A stretch of DNA of 64,000 bases, taken from positions 79,669 through 143,668 of the forward strand of contig NZ_LRSE01000010.1 in assembly GCF_001634625.1 (NCBI RefSeq), in the 5' to 3' direction. Positions within the stretch are counted from its first letter, which is position 1; every line of letters starts with the position of its first letter. Shown piece after piece: positions 45,386-54,467 of the stretch. The stretch is from Croceicoccus bisphenolivorans. GTDB lineage: Bacteria; Pseudomonadota; Alphaproteobacteria; Sphingomonadales; Sphingomonadaceae. Under the pieces are notes generated by a model. It had not been told where the DNA came from. It worked only from the letters and a program-made list of their open reading frames with translations, and made no database searches. The position numbers and the translations under genes are program-made.

Positions 45386-46002
45386 AGCACCAGCAGCGGG
45401 GTATAGCGCTGCACCTCCTCGACGCTGTCGTTGAGCACCACGTCGTCCGCCTGCGCCCAGCAATGGGCCGCAAACGGCGCGAGCTTTACGGCGATGACGA
45501 CGTTCACAGGGGCGCCACGGGCCGCGAGCCGAACGGCCAGCGCAATGGATCGCGGCAGGCACCGGTTCGCGGCAGTGCGCAAAATGCGGGCATGTTCGAA
45601 GGAGCGGACGATACGATCCGCAATCGCAGAATCGCTGCGGGGGCGACCCCGGCGCGCAAGAAGCTGCCGGGTCTCGCTGAGAACGGAATGGAAGCCCGAA
45701 GTCGCAATTCGCCGTTCGACACGCCGCTGCGTCCAGAGCGAGTGGGCAATCTCGGACAGGCTGAATGCGCCGAACTCGATAGCCTGCGATGTCCGGGTCG
45801 GCGGTGCCCAGTTCAAAGGCCGCGGGAAATCCGGCGGCTGGCGCCAGCGCTCGCGTCCGCTTCGTGCGACCATGTCGAGAAATGTATGGTTCTGGTCTCG
45901 GCCAAGACGAAAATACCGGTCCGCGGCCAGGTCGAGGAAGATCAGCTGTCCATCGATCTCACGCCACGCCAAAGCGTCGCGATCAGGGTCCGGATGTACC
46001 AT
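45382..46002 (-). CDS. Lasso peptide protease with fused recognition element (protein B)
   Basis: The start is taken at the ATG at 46002 (206 residues, the length of McjB). The N-terminal PqqD-like part (WREIDGQLIFLDLAADRYFRL) is the RiPP recognition element that binds the leader. The C-terminal transglutaminase-like protease has Cys148 (NRCLPRS), His180 (AAHCWAQ) and Asp192 (VVLND). It removes the leader before ring closure. No clear ribosome binding site is seen for this ATG; a slightly longer GTG start is possible. 47 bases separate it from the precursor gene. Confidence 0.88.
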   Translation of the reverse strand: MVHPDPDRDALAWREIDGQLIFLDLAADRYFRLGRDQNHTFLDMVARSGRERWRQPPDFPRPLNWAPPTRTSQAIEFGAFSLSEIAHSLWTQRRVERRIATSGFHSVLSETRQLLARRGRPRSDSAIADRIVRSFEHARILRTAANRCLPRSIALAVRLAARGAPVNVVIAVKLAPFAAHCWAQADDVVLNDSVEEVQRYTPLLVL

Positions 46003-46049
46003 GACGGCGGGTGGCGCGCGCACCGCGCAGGCGCGCGCGCCCGATCGGC

Positions 46050-46187
46050 TCAGTCGTCGGCCATTCCCATCGCATAACGGGAGGGACCGGTGCTCAGATC
46101 GACATCGAAGATTGCATTGCCCTTGGTTTCGACGGACGCCTGTCCGAGTTCCACCACCGGCTCTTCGATTGCTTGTGGTTCTTTCAT
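46050..46187 (-). CDS. Lasso peptide precursor (A)
   Basis: The start is the ATG at 46187 behind AAGGAGAAG; the product is 45 residues. The leader ends EEPVVELGQASVETK, with the conserved Pro, the LGxAS element and Thr at position -2. The core is residues 23-45, starting GNAIFDVD and ending AMGMADD. Gly1 and Asp8 are in position to form an 8-member macrolactam ring; Arg15, Tyr16, Met18 and Met20 are possible plug residues. The ADD end recalls sphingopyxin-type peptides. It is first in the A-B-C operon. Confidence 0.88.
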   Translation of the reverse strand: MKEPQAIEEPVVELGQASVETKGNAIFDVDLSTGPSRYAMGMADD

Positions 46188-46505
46188 TGATCTTCTCCTT
46201 GTCAAAATCGCGACTCCAAATGCCGCCAACCAAGACTGGTTCGACAAAGACGATCATTCCAATTTATAATGTAATTATAATCGGCACCCGGCCCAAAGGG
46301 TGCGACCGGGCAATGGAAGCACTCGTTGGCAAGTACCTCGATACCTTTGGCTTGCGGCTTGGACATGCGTATCGATGCCCGGTCGCAGGGAATTTGAGTT
46401 CCCGGCCTAAATATATGACGGAAACACCGCCGAAGCAAAGAACTTGTTCGCAAGACCTTTACGCGCAGTATCGAGAAAATAGGCAATTCATTGCTGGCGG
46501 ACCTT
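46188..46505. promoter_or_regulatory. Upstream region of the lasso operon with a perfect palindrome
   Basis: This 318-base gene-free stretch separates the lasso operon from the end of the trb operon. At 46264-46280 it holds TTATAAT, GTA, ATTATAA, a perfect 7-3-7 palindrome in an AT-rich block 77 bases before the precursor start. It is a good candidate operator/promoter for the peptide genes. The rest shows nothing recognisable. Confidence 0.55.
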
Positions 46506-46742
46506 CTATTCTTTCTCGCGCCCAGCAGCGCGGCGCCGGGCCTTCGCGAATTCACGATCGCTGGCGATGAAGCGTTCGAGCATCGGCCCGATCAGCGCGG
46601 CTGGTTGCGGCGCGTCCTTGACCGCTCCGCCATTAAGGATGGTGCCGTAATCGACCAGCTGGCGATGCAGGCGTGCAGGGATCTCGACCGACAGCCGGAC
46701 CGGCTTTTCATCGGTGATATCGGACATCTTCAAACGGGTCAT
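46506..46742 (-). CDS. DUF2274 protein at the end of the trb operon
   Basis: 78 residues, with the family core KPVRLSVEIPARLHRQLVDYGTIL and LIGPMLERFIASDREF. It is regularly found directly after trbI in alphaproteobacterial conjugation operons, and here it overlaps trbI by 4 bases. The start of the strand and the ribbon-like pattern suggest a small DNA-binding or regulatory protein. Function is unknown. Confidence 0.85.
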   Translation of the reverse strand: MTRLKMSDITDEKPVRLSVEIPARLHRQLVDYGTILNGGAVKDAPQPAALIGPMLERFIASDREFAKARRRAAGREKE

Positions 46743-47911
46743 GACCCACTCTCCAGCACAATGTCGCGCGTAACCAGCACGCGCACCGGGTAGCCGGGCC
46801 GGATGGTGAGCGTCGGGCGAACATCGAGCTCGCGGGAAACGACCTGCTCACCAGCCCGGCCGATGCTGTCCTGGCTGCCGCGGCGCAGCGCGCGGACCAG
46901 TTCGCTGTCCCCACCTGCCCCGAGTTCGCCGCCGATGCCGAGTATCGTCGAGACCAGCGCGGCTTTCAGCACCCCGCCCCAGTGGTAATCCACCCGGTCT
47001 TCGAGCCCCGCATATCCGGCGGGATCGGCGGCAGGCTGGCGCTCGAGCACGATCGAACGACCATCGGGGAGGATCAGGCGGTTCCAGGCCAGCAGCACGC
47101 GGCGATGGCCAAAGCCGACATCGGACTGGTAATCACCGATCAACCGCGCGCCCTGCCCGATCAGCAAGCGTTGTCCCGTCACGCTGTCATAGACGTTCTG
47201 GGTCACCTGCGCGGTCACCAGCCCGGGCTGGTCGGACCGGATCCCGGTAATGAGCGCCGCGGGAATGATCGAACCCGATTGCAGGACGGCTGCAGTCGGC
47301 GCCGCCTCAAGTTGCTGCATCGAAGCCGTCCTGCGTTCGGCCGGCCGGTCGAGGAATGCGCGCGCGGCCGGTGGCGCGTCAGCACCGATACCCGGGGCTG
47401 ACCCGAGCCCGCTAGCGACATCCGTTTGCACGAGACTGGCGGGCTGAGCCCCGCCGCCAAAGAACAGGCGGCTGGCTCTCGCAGCTTCGCTCTCCTGCGC
47501 GATGCGCTGACGCGCGGCCTCCCGCGCGGCGATCGCTGGCGATTGCGAAGCCGGCCGAGCGCCCACGGGCGGAAGCGCGGCGACAGCGCCGCGATCCTGC
47601 GCATCGAGAATCGGCTTGCCGAGGTCGCCGGGCAAGGGCGGCCCGAGCCTGGGCACCTGCGTATAGTCCCGGGGCGCCGACGCGAGGCCGTCCGCGACAG
47701 CAGTGCTTTCGGTATTCACCAATTCCTCGCCCTGCTCGTGCGACGCCGGCCGGAGCGCGAACAGCAAGGCGCCGCCGACCAGGGCCAGACCGGCGGCGCT
47801 GGTGATGCCAATGGCCTTGCGCGACAACCGGACCACGCGCGGCCCTTCCCCGCGCAGTCTCACGATCGACTCCGCATTGTCCGGTTGGCGGTCGAGAGGC
47901 TCCTCGCTCAT
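46739..47911 (-). CDS. trbI: Conjugal transfer protein TrbI (VirB10 family)
   Basis: 390 residues. A short cytoplasmic N-terminus, one transmembrane helix (GITSAAGLALVGGALLFAL), a proline-rich periplasmic linker and the VirB10 C-terminal barrel (AALITGIRSDQPGLVTAQVTQNVYD, in parts; LIGQGARLIGDYQSDVGFG) are present. It spans the envelope and forms the outer core of the mating channel with TrbG. It overlaps trbG and the DUF2274 gene by 4 bases each. Confidence 0.93.
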   Translation of the reverse strand: MSEEPLDRQPDNAESIVRLRGEGPRVVRLSRKAIGITSAAGLALVGGALLFALRPASHEQGEELVNTESTAVADGLASAPRDYTQVPRLGPPLPGDLGKPILDAQDRGAVAALPPVGARPASQSPAIAAREAARQRIAQESEAARASRLFFGGGAQPASLVQTDVASGLGSAPGIGADAPPAARAFLDRPAERRTASMQQLEAAPTAAVLQSGSIIPAALITGIRSDQPGLVTAQVTQNVYDSVTGQRLLIGQGARLIGDYQSDVGFGHRRVLLAWNRLILPDGRSIVLERQPAADPAGYAGLEDRVDYHWGGVLKAALVSTILGIGGELGAGGDSELVRALRRGSQDSIGRAGEQVVSRELDVRPTLTIRPGYPVRVLVTRDIVLESGS

Positions 47912-48906
47912 GACGACCCGCGCGCACGGTTGGTGATCCTGACGCGCACCTGCCCGCGGCCGGCGCCCAGGCGCAGTTCGGCCTTGTCGAACAGGCGATC
48001 GACGATGATGTAGCGGCCCGATACCCGGTAGTTGGCGAGCTCGGCCCCGTCGTCTTCGCCGATAATGAAGAAAGGTGGCATCTCGCCCTGCGCGATGTCG
48101 GGCGGAAACTCGATCAGCGTGCGCCGTCCGTCGTCGAAGACGCGGACCGGTCGCCAGTCCGGACGGTCGCCGGACAAGCGATAGGCGAAATTCAGGTCTT
48201 GGAGCGCAAATCCTTCGGCGACCGGAGCGGTCCGTGTGGCTTCGGTTTCCGCCTTGCGCAGCGCGATCAACTCGTCTTGCGGATAGATCCAGCTGACCGA
48301 GGCCATGTAGATGCGCGGGTTGGCGCGCAACTCGACATGATAGGTGCGCCGGTCGGTATTGATCACGAGATTGGTCGCGATATCGGGCCGGGTCGGCTTG
48401 ACGAGAATATGCACCCTGGCAGTCGCACCGCTACCGCTGATCGTGTCGCCAATCATCCAGCGCACCGTATCGCCTGCGGCAACCGGCCCGGGTCCGACCA
48501 GTGTCTCACCCTCCTGCAAAGCGATGTCGGTCACCTGCCCCGGCTTGGTGTAGACCTGGAACAGGGCGCCTTCGTTATAGGCATAACGCTGGATGGCATT
48601 CTGGAATCCGGCATTGTCGGGCTGGACCCGGGCGGAATCGTTCGCCGCTCCAACCTGCTCCTGAGGATCGGGGGCGGGATCGGAGGCAGGGGAGCGGCGC
48701 GCGGCAGCGGGGGAGGACTGCCGCGAAAGAAGGAGGCGTGCGCCAGCGACACGATGGCCTGCGTTCGGCGGTAATCGAACGATGGCGCTCAACGCCGCCG
48801 CAGCGGCCTGCGACTGGGGGGCAGGCGTCGCCGACGCGGGCGCGGCGGCTGCAAGCGAGAGAACGCCGACGAGGCTGGAACGAATGAAGGTTTGCGGGCG
48901 GGACAT
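47908..48906 (-). CDS. trbG: Conjugal transfer protein TrbG (VirB9 family)
   Basis: The start is the ATG at 48906, overlapping the trbF stop. The 332-residue protein has a signal peptide, a Pro/Ala-rich linker and the VirB9 domain (FQVYTKPGQVTDIALQEGE, VHILVKPTRPDIATNLVI, LNFAYRLSGDRPDWRPVRVFDDG in parts). It is a periplasmic/outer-membrane part of the type IV secretion core. Confidence 0.93.
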   Translation of the reverse strand: MSRPQTFIRSSLVGVLSLAAAAPASATPAPQSQAAAAALSAIVRLPPNAGHRVAGARLLLSRQSSPAAARRSPASDPAPDPQEQVGAANDSARVQPDNAGFQNAIQRYAYNEGALFQVYTKPGQVTDIALQEGETLVGPGPVAAGDTVRWMIGDTISGSGATARVHILVKPTRPDIATNLVINTDRRTYHVELRANPRIYMASVSWIYPQDELIALRKAETEATRTAPVAEGFALQDLNFAYRLSGDRPDWRPVRVFDDGRRTLIEFPPDIAQGEMPPFFIIGEDDGAELANYRVSGRYIIVDRLFDKAELRLGAGRGQVRVRITNRARGSS

Positions 48907-49586
48907 CAGCCGAGCTCCTTTGACCAGTTGATAGAGGTGACGAAAATTCCCAGCGGATTGCGCGTCAGCGCATCTGGATCGCGCGGTGGCTGGACCGCGA
49001 TCCCCAGGATCGCGGTCCAGCGGCTCGTCTCGGCAAGCGCGCCGTCGCGGTAGCGCCGCTCGACCCAGGCGACGCGGAAACTCTTCGGCGAAGCGCGGAT
49101 CACGCTGGTGACCTCGATCGCCACCTGTTCGTGGCCGACCACAGCGAACGGATCGTTGGCGCGCGCATACTCGTTGAGCGCGAGCGCGCCGCGATCGCTC
49201 GCAAAGTCGTAGGCCCGCAGCCAGTTCTCGCGCACGACGATCGCGTCGTCGGGAATGGACCGGACGTTCTCGATGAAGCGCGCGAGATGGAAGGCGATCT
49301 GGGTATCGCCGGGCGTAAAGCCGGCGTCGGCGGGGGCAACGCTGCGCGCTTCGCCCAGCTTGTCGACCTCGACGACCCAGGGGACGATCGTTCCGCGCGC
49401 ATTCTGCCACATGAGACCGCCGGTCAGGATGGCCGAGAGACCAAGTGCCCCGAAGAACGCGAAGCGCCAGCTTTTCGCCTGGACGCGCGCCGAACCGATG
49501 CGGTCATCCCAGACCTGCGCCGCGCGCTGGTATGGCGTCTCTGCCTGCGGGGTCTTGCCGTACCGGATCGAAGGGCGTTTGAACAT
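48906..49586 (-). CDS. trbF: Conjugal transfer protein TrbF (VirB8 family)
   Basis: 226 residues. The N-terminal PYQRAAQVWDDRIGSARVQAKSW is typical of TrbF, followed by one transmembrane helix (FAFFGALGLSAILTGGLMW) and a VirB8-like periplasmic domain ending in NPLGIFVTSINWSKEL. It is an inner-membrane assembly factor of the mating channel. Confidence 0.93.
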   Translation of the reverse strand: MFKRPSIRYGKTPQAETPYQRAAQVWDDRIGSARVQAKSWRFAFFGALGLSAILTGGLMWQNARGTIVPWVVEVDKLGEARSVAPADAGFTPGDTQIAFHLARFIENVRSIPDDAIVVRENWLRAYDFASDRGALALNEYARANDPFAVVGHEQVAIEVTSVIRASPKSFRVAWVERRYRDGALAETSRWTAILGIAVQPPRDPDALTRNPLGIFVTSINWSKELG

Positions 49587-49592
49587 TTGCCG

Positions 49593-50915
49593 TCAGTCCT
49601 TTTCTCGTGTGTCGATCGAGGCGCCTGCGCCATGGCCGTCGCCGGCGCGCACGGTGTGCGCGGCGAGCGATGCGGAGTGGCCGAGGCTCTGGCGCTGCTT
49701 CATGGATCTGGCCCAGGATGGCGGGCCGTCGCTGCTCGCTGCCTGTCCGCTATCGGACGGCGGGGAACCTGGGGCAGGCACGATACGCCCTCCCATGTGA
49801 CCGACCGCCGAGCGCGCACCCTCCCGGAAATTGCCTCGGGCACTGTCGGTTGCGGCGCGCAGCGGAGACATCGCCGCGCCGCCCGCGGCGCGCCCGACAC
49901 CGGCCATACCGCCCGCCACAGCTGCTCCGCCGCTCCTGCCCGCCGAACCCGTGGCATAGGCCATGGTCGCACCGCCGGCGGCGCGCGAGGTGCCGCGCGC
50001 GACCGAAGAGGCGGCGCTGGCAACCGCACCGCCGGCCAGTTTGGCCCCGGCGACGCCGCCAACCGCCGCACCACCTGCGAGAAGGGCAGTCCCGGCTGCC
50101 GCGCCGGCACCCAGTTGCGGCCCGCCCGCGACGATCCCGTTGGCGATGCCGGGGCCGAAAATGCCGAGGCCGAGCAGCGTCAGGCTGGCGAGCACGATGG
50201 CCAGGACATCCTCGATCGTCGGCTCGCCCGGAATGGCGCCGGTGAACTCGGCGAAGAGGGTCGAGCCGATGCCGATGATCACGGCGAGCACCAGCACCTT
50301 GATCCCCGAGGAGACCACATTGCCGAGCACGCGCTCGGCCATGAAGGCTGTCTTGCCGAACAGGCCGAAAGGAATGAGCACGAAACCCGCAAGCGTCGTC
50401 AGCTTGAACTCGATCAGGGTGACGAACAGCTGGATCGCGAGGATGAAGAAGGCGATGATGACCACCGCCCATGCGACGAGCAGGATGACGATCTGCAGGA
50501 AGTTCTCGAAGAAGCTCACATAGCCGAGCAGGTCTTCCATGGATTCGAGCAGTGGCCAGGCGGCATCGATGCCGACCTGCGCGACCCGGCCCGGCTGCAG
50601 GAGGTCGGCAGCCCCGAGCCCGGAGCCGCTGGCCTTGAGGCCGAGCCCGGCAAAGCTGTTGAAGACGATGTTCGCGAGCGCGCTCCAGTTGCCGATGATG
50701 TAGGCGAAGATGCCGACAAAGAGCGTTTTCTTGACGAGGCGGGCGATGATGTCGTCCTGCTCGCCCCAGCTCCAGAACAGGGCAGCCAGCGTCACATCGA
50801 TCACGATCAGCGTGGTCGCGATGAAGGCGACCTCGCCCGAAAGCAGCCCGAAGCCGCTGTCGATGTACCGCGAAAATACCGCCAGGAAGCGATCGACGAC
50901 GCCGGTCCCGCCCAT
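49593..50915 (-). CDS. trbL: Conjugal transfer protein TrbL (VirB6 family)
   Basis: 440 residues with an N-terminal region, six or more hydrophobic helices between about residues 30 and 240 and a long Gly/Ala-rich low-complexity C-terminal tail, the usual TrbL layout. FEFKLTTLAGFVLIPFGLFGKTAF-like residues (IEFKLTTLAGF, LIPFGLFGKTAF) are strongly conserved. It forms part of the inner-membrane channel. Confidence 0.92.
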   Translation of the reverse strand: MGGTGVVDRFLAVFSRYIDSGFGLLSGEVAFIATTLIVIDVTLAALFWSWGEQDDIIARLVKKTLFVGIFAYIIGNWSALANIVFNSFAGLGLKASGSGLGAADLLQPGRVAQVGIDAAWPLLESMEDLLGYVSFFENFLQIVILLVAWAVVIIAFFILAIQLFVTLIEFKLTTLAGFVLIPFGLFGKTAFMAERVLGNVVSSGIKVLVLAVIIGIGSTLFAEFTGAIPGEPTIEDVLAIVLASLTLLGLGIFGPGIANGIVAGGPQLGAGAAAGTALLAGGAAVGGVAGAKLAGGAVASAASSVARGTSRAAGGATMAYATGSAGRSGGAAVAGGMAGVGRAAGGAAMSPLRAATDSARGNFREGARSAVGHMGGRIVPAPGSPPSDSGQAASSDGPPSWARSMKQRQSLGHSASLAAHTVRAGDGHGAGASIDTREKD

Positions 50916-50916
50916 G

Positions 50917-51252
50917 TCAGCGCTCCTCGCGCGTTGGCGACGAGCGAAGGACCGGATCGGACAAAGCCGACTCCTTATTCAGCCCGGAATAGGCATCGGG
51001 ATGCTCGACGCCGAAGAATCGTCGCCGCTTCTCGGCCCAGGCCGCCCGGCAATCGGGCGAAGACAGCGCGAGCTCTCCCATATCCGAACACGCTCCGAGA
51101 CGGGCGGGCAGCGGATCGCCATCGGGCACCCGGACGGTAGCGGCCGGCTCGACGCGTGGCCCGGGCTCCTCGCGCAACTGCACGAGCGTCATGGCGAGCG
51201 CGAGGCCGACAAAAACGGCCGCACCAATCCGCGCGATGAGCTTTCCGTCCAT
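50917..51252 (-). CDS. TrbK-alt entry exclusion protein
   Basis: 111 residues between trbJ and trbL. An N-terminal transmembrane or signal segment (IARIGAAVFVGLALAMTLVQL) is followed by the characteristic LGACSDMGELALSSPDCRAAWAEKRRRFFG block, in parts, of the alternative TrbK family. It is expected to limit uptake of a second copy of the element. Confidence 0.85.
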   Translation of the reverse strand: MDGKLIARIGAAVFVGLALAMTLVQLREEPGPRVEPAATVRVPDGDPLPARLGACSDMGELALSSPDCRAAWAEKRRRFFGVEHPDAYSGLNKESALSDPVLRSSPTREER

Positions 51253-51258
51253 GACGGA

Positions 51259-52005
51259 TCAGTCCGATCCGCCGGGCACGTAGCGGGGCCGATCGGCGAG
51301 AAAACGCCGGAGTTGTTCGTGCGCCTGGCGCTTGGCCGCCGCGCGGTCGGCCGCGTGGAGCGCCTGCGCGCGGCTCGAGGCCGCCAGCGTTGCCGTCAGA
51401 TCGGCGAGCTGGCGCGCTTGCAGCGCGAGCAGCTGATTGCCGGCCTGGGCCGCCTGCAGCGCCCCTGTGGCGGACTGGCTCGCGCCGACCAGGCTGCCAA
51501 TCGCCGCGCGCGAGCCTTCGATGTTGGCGACCGCGCCCGCCTGGACTTTCAGCGCGTCCTCGAAGCCGGCAATGCTGTTCTGCCAGCGTGCTTCGGCGCC
51601 TTCGACCATGGCCTGCTGCGAGGCGCCGAGCGGAACGTTCCGGTACTGGGCCGCGAAGGCCGTCTCGATCTCGCGCACATCGTAGGCGATGCGTTGGGCC
51701 TGGCTCAGCAGTTGCTGTGTCTGCCGGATCTGGTCCTGCAAGGGCTGAAGGATGCTCGTCGGCAGGCGCTCGAGGTTCTTCGCCTGGTTGATGAGCGACG
51801 TCGCCTGGTTCTGCAGCATGCGGATCTGGTTGTTGATCTGCTCAAGCGTGCGAGCGGCAGTCAGCACGTTCTGCGCGTAATTGGACGGATCGTAAACGAT
51901 CCCGCCGAACTGGGCGTGTGCAGGCGTCGATACCAAGGCGCTCGTACTCGCCAAGGCGAGCGCAATGCCCATGGCCATGCTGCGGAAGATTTTTCGAGAG
52001 GTCAC
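51259..52005 (-). CDS. trbJ: Conjugal transfer protein TrbJ (VirB5-like)
   Basis: 248 residues, with a signal peptide (ALALASTSALVSTPAHA) and a mostly helical, coiled-coil mature part beginning QFGGIVYDPSNYAQNVLTAARTLEQINNQI, in parts. It is a periplasmic pilus-associated component. It overlaps trbE by 4 bases. Confidence 0.92.
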   Translation of the reverse strand: MTSRKIFRSMAMGIALALASTSALVSTPAHAQFGGIVYDPSNYAQNVLTAARTLEQINNQIRMLQNQATSLINQAKNLERLPTSILQPLQDQIRQTQQLLSQAQRIAYDVREIETAFAAQYRNVPLGASQQAMVEGAEARWQNSIAGFEDALKVQAGAVANIEGSRAAIGSLVGASQSATGALQAAQAGNQLLALQARQLADLTATLAASSRAQALHAADRAAAKRQAHEQLRRFLADRPRYVPGGSD

Positions 52006-54464
52006 TTCAGGTCTCCTTCTGGTGGGTTTGGGGGGTCGGAAGAGTGCGCATCGCTGCCGAGCAATTCGGCGGCCCAGTGGAGGCCGCGATACCTCAGCCA
52101 GTGGACGGCAAAGCCGCTCCGACCATGCTTTTCGATGATGCGGGACATAGCGAGCTGGTCGCTCTTGGAAGAAGCGGCGGCAAAGGCGAGCGCCACTTCG
52201 CCAAGGCCAAGTTCGAACAGGCGATTACCGCGAGAGGACTGACAGTAATAATCGCGCTTGGCCGTTGCCCGGCTGAGGATTTCAATCTGGCGGTCGTTCA
52301 GTCCGAAGCGGCGATAGATACCCAAAATCTGGGGTTCGACCGCCCGGTCATTGGGCAGGAAGATTCGCGTCGGACAGCTTTCGATAATCGCCGGCGCGAT
52401 CGCCGAGGTCTCGATATCGGCAAGGCTTTGAGTGGCGAAAACGACGCTCGCATTCTTCTTGCGCAGGGTCTTGAGCCATTCGCGCAGCTGCGCGGCGAAG
52501 GCCGGACTGTCGAGCACCAGCCAGCCTTCGTCGATAATAATGAGTGTGGGCGAGCCGTCGAGGCGACCTCCGATACTGTGAAACAGATATGACAGCACGG
52601 CGGGCGCAGCCGCCGATCCGGTCAGCCCTTCGGTCTCGAACGCCTGAAAACTCGCTTCGCCCAGCCGTTCGCTTTCGGCATCGAGCAGCCGTCCAAACGG
52701 CCCGCCGACGCAGTAGGGGGCAAGCGCCTGCTTCAATGCCTGCGATTGCAAAAGAACAGCGAGCCCGGTGAGCGTGCGCTCAGCGACCGGCGCGCTCGCC
52801 AGCGAGCTCAGCGCCGACCACAGATGATCCTTGGTCTCCGGATCGATTGCGACGCCCTCCGCAACGAGGATCGCCTGAAGCCATTCCGAGGCCCAGTTGC
52901 GCTGTGCCGGCTCATCGATCCGCGCCAACGGTTGCAGCAGGACCGCCTCGTCGCTGTCCTCGGAAAGACCCGACCCCAGATCCTGCCAATCGCCGCCGCA
53001 CGCGAGCGCGGCCGCACGGATCGAGCCACCGAAATCGAAAGCGAAAATCTGCGACCCGGCATAGCGGCGAAACTGCAACGCCATCATTGCCAGCAAGACC
53101 GATTTGCCCGCCCCGGTCGGACCGACGACGAGGCTGTGTCCGACGTCACCGACATGAAGCGAAAATCGGAAGGGGGTCGAGCCTTCGGTCTTGGCGTAAA
53201 ACAACGGCGGCGCGTCAAAATGCGTATCGCTTTCCGGTCCGGCCCAGACGGCCGAAAGCGGCATCATATGCGCAAGGTTCAGCGTCGAGATCGGGGGCTG
53301 GCGAACATTGGCGTAGACATGGCCGGGCAGCGATCCGAGCCAGGCCTCGATCGCATTCATGCCTTCGGTCACACAGGTAAAGTCGCGGCCCTGGATGACC
53401 TTCTCGACCAGCCGCAGCTTCTCGGCGGCAAGCGCCGGTTCCTCGGCCCACACCGTAACGGTCGCGGTGACCAGCGCGAGCCCGACATGGTCGGCGCCCA
53501 GCTCCTGTAGAGCGGCATCGGCATCCTCGGCCTTGTTGGCCGCATCGCTGTCGACCAGCACCGAGGCCTCGTTGGTCATCACTTCCTTGAGGATCGCGGC
53601 GACCGATTTGCGCTTCGCAAACCACTGCCGGCGGATTTTCGAGAGCAGCTTCGTCGCATCGCTCTTGTCGAGCATGATCGCCCGCGTCGCCCAGCGATAG
53701 GCAAAGCCCTGCGCATTGAGATCATCAAGCAGCCCGGGGAATGTCGCGCTCGGAAAGCCGATCACGGTCAGTGTCCGCAGATGGGCCGAACCCAGGCGCG
53801 GTTCGAGACCGCCGGTCAGCGGCTCGTCGGCAAGCAGCGCATCGAGATGCATCGGGGTTTCGGGAACGCGTACATCGTGCATCCGCGTCGAGATGCAGCT
53901 GTGAAGATAGCTCAGGGTCTCGCCATCATCGAGCCATTGGACCTCGGGAAAGAACCCTTCGAACAGGCGCAGCAGCCGGTCGGTCCGATCGGCGAAGCCC
54001 TCGAGAAGCTCGCGCGGATCCACGCCTTTCTCGGCCTTTCCTTCGTAGAGCCAGCTTTCAGCCCGCGCGGCATCCTCGGCAGGCGGCATCCATAGGAAGG
54101 TCAGAAAATAGCGGCTCTCGAAATGCGCGCCCTCCTCTGCGAACTGCGCGGCGCGCTCTCGTTCGACCAGTGCCGAGGCCGGATCGGGAAATGCGCAGAC
54201 GGGATAATCCAGTGCCGGACGGCGCACGGCCTCGACGAAGATCGACCAGCCCGAACCGAGCCGGCGCAGCGCACTGTTCAGGCGCGCCGTCGTTGCAACC
54301 AGTTCGGCAGGGGTCGCGCTGTCGAGATCCGGCCCGCGAAAGCGAGACGTGCGCTGGAAGCTGCCGTCCTTGTTGAGCACGACGCCGGGGGCGACGAGCG
54401 CCGCCCATGGCAGGAAGTCCGCAAGCCGGTCGGCCTTGTTCCGATATTCGCGCAAGCTCAGCAT
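52002..54464 (-). CDS. trbE: Conjugal transfer ATPase TrbE (VirB4 family)
   Basis: 820 residues. It starts MLSLREYRNKADRLADFLPW as in TrbE. Walker A VVGPTGAGKSV is near residues 445-455 and Walker B LIIIDEGWLVL near 636-646. It supplies energy for pilus assembly and transfer. 3 bases after trbD. Confidence 0.95.
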   Translation of the reverse strand: MLSLREYRNKADRLADFLPWAALVAPGVVLNKDGSFQRTSRFRGPDLDSATPAELVATTARLNSALRRLGSGWSIFVEAVRRPALDYPVCAFPDPASALVERERAAQFAEEGAHFESRYFLTFLWMPPAEDAARAESWLYEGKAEKGVDPRELLEGFADRTDRLLRLFEGFFPEVQWLDDGETLSYLHSCISTRMHDVRVPETPMHLDALLADEPLTGGLEPRLGSAHLRTLTVIGFPSATFPGLLDDLNAQGFAYRWATRAIMLDKSDATKLLSKIRRQWFAKRKSVAAILKEVMTNEASVLVDSDAANKAEDADAALQELGADHVGLALVTATVTVWAEEPALAAEKLRLVEKVIQGRDFTCVTEGMNAIEAWLGSLPGHVYANVRQPPISTLNLAHMMPLSAVWAGPESDTHFDAPPLFYAKTEGSTPFRFSLHVGDVGHSLVVGPTGAGKSVLLAMMALQFRRYAGSQIFAFDFGGSIRAAALACGGDWQDLGSGLSEDSDEAVLLQPLARIDEPAQRNWASEWLQAILVAEGVAIDPETKDHLWSALSSLASAPVAERTLTGLAVLLQSQALKQALAPYCVGGPFGRLLDAESERLGEASFQAFETEGLTGSAAAPAVLSYLFHSIGGRLDGSPTLIIIDEGWLVLDSPAFAAQLREWLKTLRKKNASVVFATQSLADIETSAIAPAIIESCPTRIFLPNDRAVEPQILGIYRRFGLNDRQIEILSRATAKRDYYCQSSRGNRLFELGLGEVALAFAAASSKSDQLAMSRIIEKHGRSGFAVHWLRYRGLHWAAELLGSDAHSSDPPNPPEGDLK

Positions 54465-54467
54465 GGC

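Noticed and set aside
49131..51140. A 669-codon plus-strand frame opposite trbF and trbL
   Set aside because: Low-complexity antisense of a conserved transfer operon; no ribosome binding site or domain.
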